Part shown: in pieces, positions 16,893 through 19,035 of the stretch
How the letters are laid out: each line of letters begins with the position of its first letter
Position numbering within the stretch: the first letter of the stretch is position 1
Origin: CAYUNT01 sp964446285
Lineage (GTDB): Bacteria; Sumerlaeota; Sumerlaeia; SLMS01; CAYUNT01
NCBI GenBank assembly: GCA_964446285.1
Contig: CAYUNT010000075.1
Span: 1-19,035, forward strand
Length of the DNA stretch: 19,035 bases
Reading direction: 5' to 3'
Notes under the pieces: model-generated
The model's database searches: none
Seen by the model: only the letters and a program-made list of their open reading frames with translations
Told to the model about the DNA's origin: nothing
Position numbers and translations under genes: made by a program

Positions 16893-17116
16893 TGGGAAGG
16901 CTTGCGGGTTTTAAATACCGCGAGGTGGCGCGCCGGCTGCGCGTATTTGGCTATGAATTCGACCGTCACGGTCCAGGGAGCCACGAGATTTGGCGTCAGG
17001 CCTCGACCGGGCGAAAAGTTACTCTTCCACATCATGCAAAGGACATGGCAGAGGGGACGTTGAGGACCATTTTGCGTGAAGCGCAAATTGATCCCGAAGA
17101 TTTCCTGAAGGCGTGA
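16892..17116 (+). CDS. hicA: HicA-family mRNA interferase toxin
   Basis: The protein is 74 residues from the ATG at 16892; a GTG at 16889 is an alternative start. HicA toxins are small dsRBD-like endoribonucleases that cut mRNA in translation-arrested cells. The family pattern is clear: an N-terminal helix (YREVARRLRVFGYEF), the GSHEIW motif with the catalytic-type His31, then a strand VTLPHHAKD and a C-terminal helix TLRTILREAQIDPEDFLK. The toxin appears intact. It follows hicB with a one-base overlap. No terminator is visible directly after it. Confidence 0.9.
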   Translation: MGRLAGFKYREVARRLRVFGYEFDRHGPGSHEIWRQASTGRKVTLPHHAKDMAEGTLRTILREAQIDPEDFLKA

Positions 17117-17278
17117 GGAAGCAGCATATCGGGAGAGAGCGCAAATCCTGAGGTATTCAAGGGATTGCGAGTCCAGAGATAATATTTTTAAGGCAACAGC
17201 ATCTCTGCGTGTCGCGGCGTCAAACAACGCTCCTACAGATAGCCGGGCCAAGGACTTCAGAGAGCATGGAAGGCGCGG

Positions 17279-17413
17279 TTATTTGCACTCGCGCGCGAGT
17301 TTCTCGACGACGGCGGCAAATTCGATGTGGGATTCCGTCACAAAGGACTTACGACTGAAGCGCGCCGGGAACACAATGGAGTTTGAAAGGCTGATGGCCT
17401 GAATAGCCTTTAT
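17279..17413 (-). pseudogene. 44-codon frame after copy B whose start codon is ATA
   Basis: On the minus strand copy B ends with the same GGAGGAG site as copy A, but the codon at the start position is ATA (17411-17413). The frame from there stays open for 44 codons, beginning KAIQAISLSNSIVF and ending EKLARECK, then TAA. I do not recognise it, and it does not resemble the start of the 517-residue lipoprotein. It could be a small gene that lost its ATG or the front of a decayed gene. Confidence 0.3.
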
Positions 17414-17557
17414 GAATCTCCTCCGAATTCCTTAGCGGCGAATGGACAATACACAGAGCGAATACGCCCTCCACGAGGCGAACACGTCATAGCATTCGCA
17501 TTCTTCTTGGCAAACTCCCGCTCCCTCCGCAAGCCGAACTATATCCACTAGCGGCAA
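17411..17557 (-). repeat. 147-bp duplicated leader element, copy B
   Basis: This is the gapless counterpart of copy A (about 90% identity, 63-bp identical core). It keeps the Shine-Dalgarno site and the cysteine-rich frame (VRLAEGAGVCQEECECYDVF) up to a TAA at 17432-17434. The ATG of that frame is TTG here, and the downstream ATG is ATA. It looks like the decayed or diverged copy. Confidence 0.85.
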
Positions 17558-17637
17558 GGGTGAAATAACGTTTAAATTTCTGTTGCATTGTATGAATCGC
17601 AGGAACACACTGAAACACGCGAAGTGTGGGTAAAGTG

Positions 17638-17643
17638 TATAAT
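17638..17643 (+). promoter_or_regulatory. candidate -10 box (TATAAT)
   Basis: A perfect TATAAT lies about 55 bases before the start codon of the secreted-protein gene. No good -35 box is found at 16-18 bases; CTGAAA at 17610-17615 is too far (22 bases). The call rests on the -10 match and position only. Confidence 0.4.
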
Positions 17644-17698
17644 AACGTCTTTGCCCGACGCTTACCAAACCATCTCCAAGAAAAGTGAGGTATTCTGT

Positions 17699-18571
17699 AT
17701 GGGTCGCAAGAAAGTTTTGGCGGTTTTGGCGGTTTTCGCCTTGTTCGCATTCGCAGCGGCAGGGACCTACGCCGCCAGTGTGACGGAAACCTTTGAGGGC
17801 CTCACGGGCGACGGCAGTTCAATCATAATGGGAACATCCTCGATCCCGGGATTTACTTTGAGCACCGCTATGAGCGCTGAGCCGTATTCCAAGGTCTCGA
17901 CGAGCGTCTTCCCCGGAATCGGAAGCACGAAGTGTCTGGAAACCAATGGATCGGTCAATGACTGGATCCAGTTCGACGGCGGGACAATTGCCTGCGCCGC
18001 AGGCCCAATCATTCAATTCGCATTCCCCATCAAAGTCGTATCCTTCGACGGAATCGACACAGATGTGGATATTCTGACGCTCGATACAACCAGCGGCACC
18101 TATTCTCCCTTTTTCAACATTCGAGCCAACTTTTACGATTTCCGCACAACAGATGAAAACGGCTGGCCTGGCTCCTCGGCAGTAATCAGTTCCACGGCTT
18201 TCGATCAGAACGAAGGCAGCAACTGGCGCGACGCCGACGGCGGGCGCTGGCACCTGCTGGCTTTCCGCGTGTATCCTTCGACCACACCAGGCGCAGGAAA
18301 GTATGATGTGTGGGACATCAACCCATCCACTGGCGTGGCAACCGTTTTGCAGAATTACACCGGCGCGACAAATGGGTCCGCGCAGTCCACGGTCAATCGG
18401 TTCTGCTTCGGGTTGTGCATTGGCTCTGCCGCTGTGGGAACCGCCAACACAGTCATCCGCATCGACGATATTACTTTCTGGGATGACACTTTCGCCTCGG
18501 ACAATGCATTCCTAACGGCCATTCGATCCAAATACGCCTTAACGTCCGTCACGGATTGGACGCTTTTCTAG
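17699..18571 (+). CDS. secreted 290-residue protein, probable beta-sandwich, function unknown
   Basis: I chose the ATG at 17699 because GTGAGG lies about nine bases upstream and a textbook signal peptide follows (MGRKKVLAVLAVFALFAFAAAG, likely cleavage after TYAA near residue 26). An open frame further upstream has no start signal. The mature part begins VTETFEGLTGDGSS and contains features seen in jelly-roll/LamG- or choice-of-anchor-like secreted proteins: FEG near the start, WIQFDGGTI, FDGIDTDVDILTL, RVYPSTTPGAGKYDVWDI, and IRIDDITFWDD near the end. The pattern FEG ... IDDI(T/S)F is typical of such sandwiches. There is no C-terminal anchor or PEP-CTERM. A terminator follows 36 bases after the stop, so it is probably monocistronic. 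Confidence 0.75.
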   Translation: MGRKKVLAVLAVFALFAFAAAGTYAASVTETFEGLTGDGSSIIMGTSSIPGFTLSTAMSAEPYSKVSTSVFPGIGSTKCLETNGSVNDWIQFDGGTIACAAGPIIQFAFPIKVVSFDGIDTDVDILTLDTTSGTYSPFFNIRANFYDFRTTDENGWPGSSAVISSTAFDQNEGSNWRDADGGRWHLLAFRVYPSTTPGAGKYDVWDINPSTGVATVLQNYTGATNGSAQSTVNRFCFGLCIGSAAVGTANTVIRIDDITFWDDTFASDNAFLTAIRSKYALTSVTDWTLF

Positions 18572-18606
18572 GCCCAAAGAAGCCCTGCCGATCTGCCTGT
18601 TTTCCA

Positions 18607-18658
18607 ACCGGGGGCCTTGCCGCAAACTCATGCGCCGCGCCCCCGGTTTTCTTTTTTG
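18607..18658 (+). terminator. intrinsic terminator after the secreted-protein gene
   Basis: AACCGGGGGC (18607-18616) pairs perfectly with GCCCCCGGTT (18640-18649) and is followed by TTCTTTTTT. The 23-base loop is long, but the stem is strong and the T-run is good. Confidence 0.75.
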
Positions 18659-18716
18659 CCCAGAAATAGCGTTTGGGCTGCAAAGAGTCCGAACACCAAA
18701 ATTGAATAGCCAATTT

Positions 18717-18744
18717 TTGAAATAAACGTGGGTTTTCTTATGAT
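18717..18744 (+). promoter_or_regulatory. sigma70-like promoter for the gene at 18920
   Basis: TTGAAA (18717-18722) and TATGAT (18739-18744) are separated by 16 bases; each box differs from consensus at one position. Transcription would start near 18751 and give a leader of about 170 bases before the GTG at 18920. It lies just downstream of the terminator of the preceding gene. Confidence 0.5.
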
Positions 18745-18852
18745 TTCCGCCATTTCCATCCGGCCAATGCAAATTGGGCGCGCCTTTTTCGCTGATTATT
18801 TACCCCTGATCCGTCAGCCCGTTTATATTCTTAATATTGCATAATAAACAAT

Positions 18853-18920
18853 CCCTTGTCTGGCATGGATTTTGTTAATCCGAGTTTGGGCCGAAACTTG
18901 GAAAGGAGGCCAGGCAAGGG
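18853..18920 (+). promoter_or_regulatory. candidate structured leader that can mask the start codon
   Basis: Bases 18853-18864 (CCCTTGTCTGGC) can pair with 18909-18920 (GCCAGGCAAGGG), with one G-U pair. This covers the last base of the AAAGGAGG site and the first base of the GTG start. Enclosed is a second hairpin, CCGAGTTT (18880-18887) with AAACTTGG (18894-18901), one G-U pair and a six-base loop. I do not recognise a known riboswitch class. Confidence 0.45.
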
Positions 18921-19035
18921 TGAAACGTTTGCACACCATCGCATCGCGCACGGTCAAGGTGGAAAATCGCGCTGCGCACGAAGCGGGCGCATCTCATTTT
19001 TTTGCAGCGGTTGTAGGTGGGTTTGATGTTGTGGG
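18920..19035 (+). CDS. start of a gene cut by the window end
   Basis: AAAGGAGG (18902-18909) lies ten bases before a GTG that opens a frame running to the window edge (38 codons). It begins VKRLHTIASRTVKVEN and reaches a hydrophobic stretch (HFFAAVVGGFDVV). Too little is present to name the product. A promoter and a structured leader upstream support it being a real gene; the GTG start is inferred from spacing. Confidence 0.45.
   Translation, partial: MKRLHTIASRTVKVENRAAHEAGASHFFAAVVGGFDVV

Noticed and set aside
16598..17251. A 217-codon minus-strand frame across hicBA
   Set aside because: It is fully antisense to two well-supported family members and shows no recognisable domain.

Overview
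The window looks like a piece of a GC-rich, double-membraned, uncultured bacterium. Two proteins carry lipoprotein signal peptides, several others carry Sec signal peptides, and most of the coding capacity goes to large, modular, extracytoplasmic proteins with S/T/P-rich linkers and beta-sandwich repeats. That style is common in Planctomycetes, Sumerlaeota, Hydrogenedentes and Omnitrophota-like genomes. I cannot fix the phylum from sequence alone. I see no rRNA, tRNA, insertion sequence or CRISPR array.

Layout, left to right. Bases 1-813 (+) are the 3' end of a secreted beta-propeller/fibronectin III protein cut by the window edge. A three-gene block on the minus strand, transcribed from 6119 down to 884, encodes a GHL10-type (DUF187/PF02638) glycoside-hydrolase-like lipoprotein, a secreted protein with a TIG/IPT-like domain, and a polytopic GT-C (PMT/ArnT-like) glycosyltransferase. 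Divergent from this block, 6510-14498 (+) encodes one 2662-residue secreted protein. Its order is: signal peptide with an unusual repeat-built N-region, V8-like S1 serine protease, CARDB-like domain, seven BACON-like domains, a ~410-residue S/T/P linker, five copies of a cysteine-framed beta-sandwich module, and a C-terminal Ca-binding TSP3/dockerin-like segment. It converges on a 517-residue lipoprotein gene (14596-16149, -) across a short intergenic region full of nested inverted repeats.

The right part holds a short hicB-hicA toxin-antitoxin pair (16641-17116, +). It is flanked by two copies, about 90% identical, of a 147-bp element (16147-16293 and 17411-17557). In both copies the element lies exactly upstream of, and includes, a Shine-Dalgarno site on the minus strand. 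One copy serves the lipoprotein gene; in the other the matching start codon has become ATA. Next comes a 290-residue secreted protein (17699-18571, +) with a clear terminator. Last is a 5'-truncated-by-window gene starting near 18920, preceded by a good sigma70-like promoter and a leader that can fold over its start codon.

Working together: the left and central genes read as an envelope/exoprotein programme (polysaccharide-directed hydrolase, glycosyltransferase, surface protease with many binding modules). The strongest candidates for something undescribed are the giant protease's fivefold module with its dockerin-like tail, the duplicated 147-bp leader element, and the structured leader at 18853-18920.
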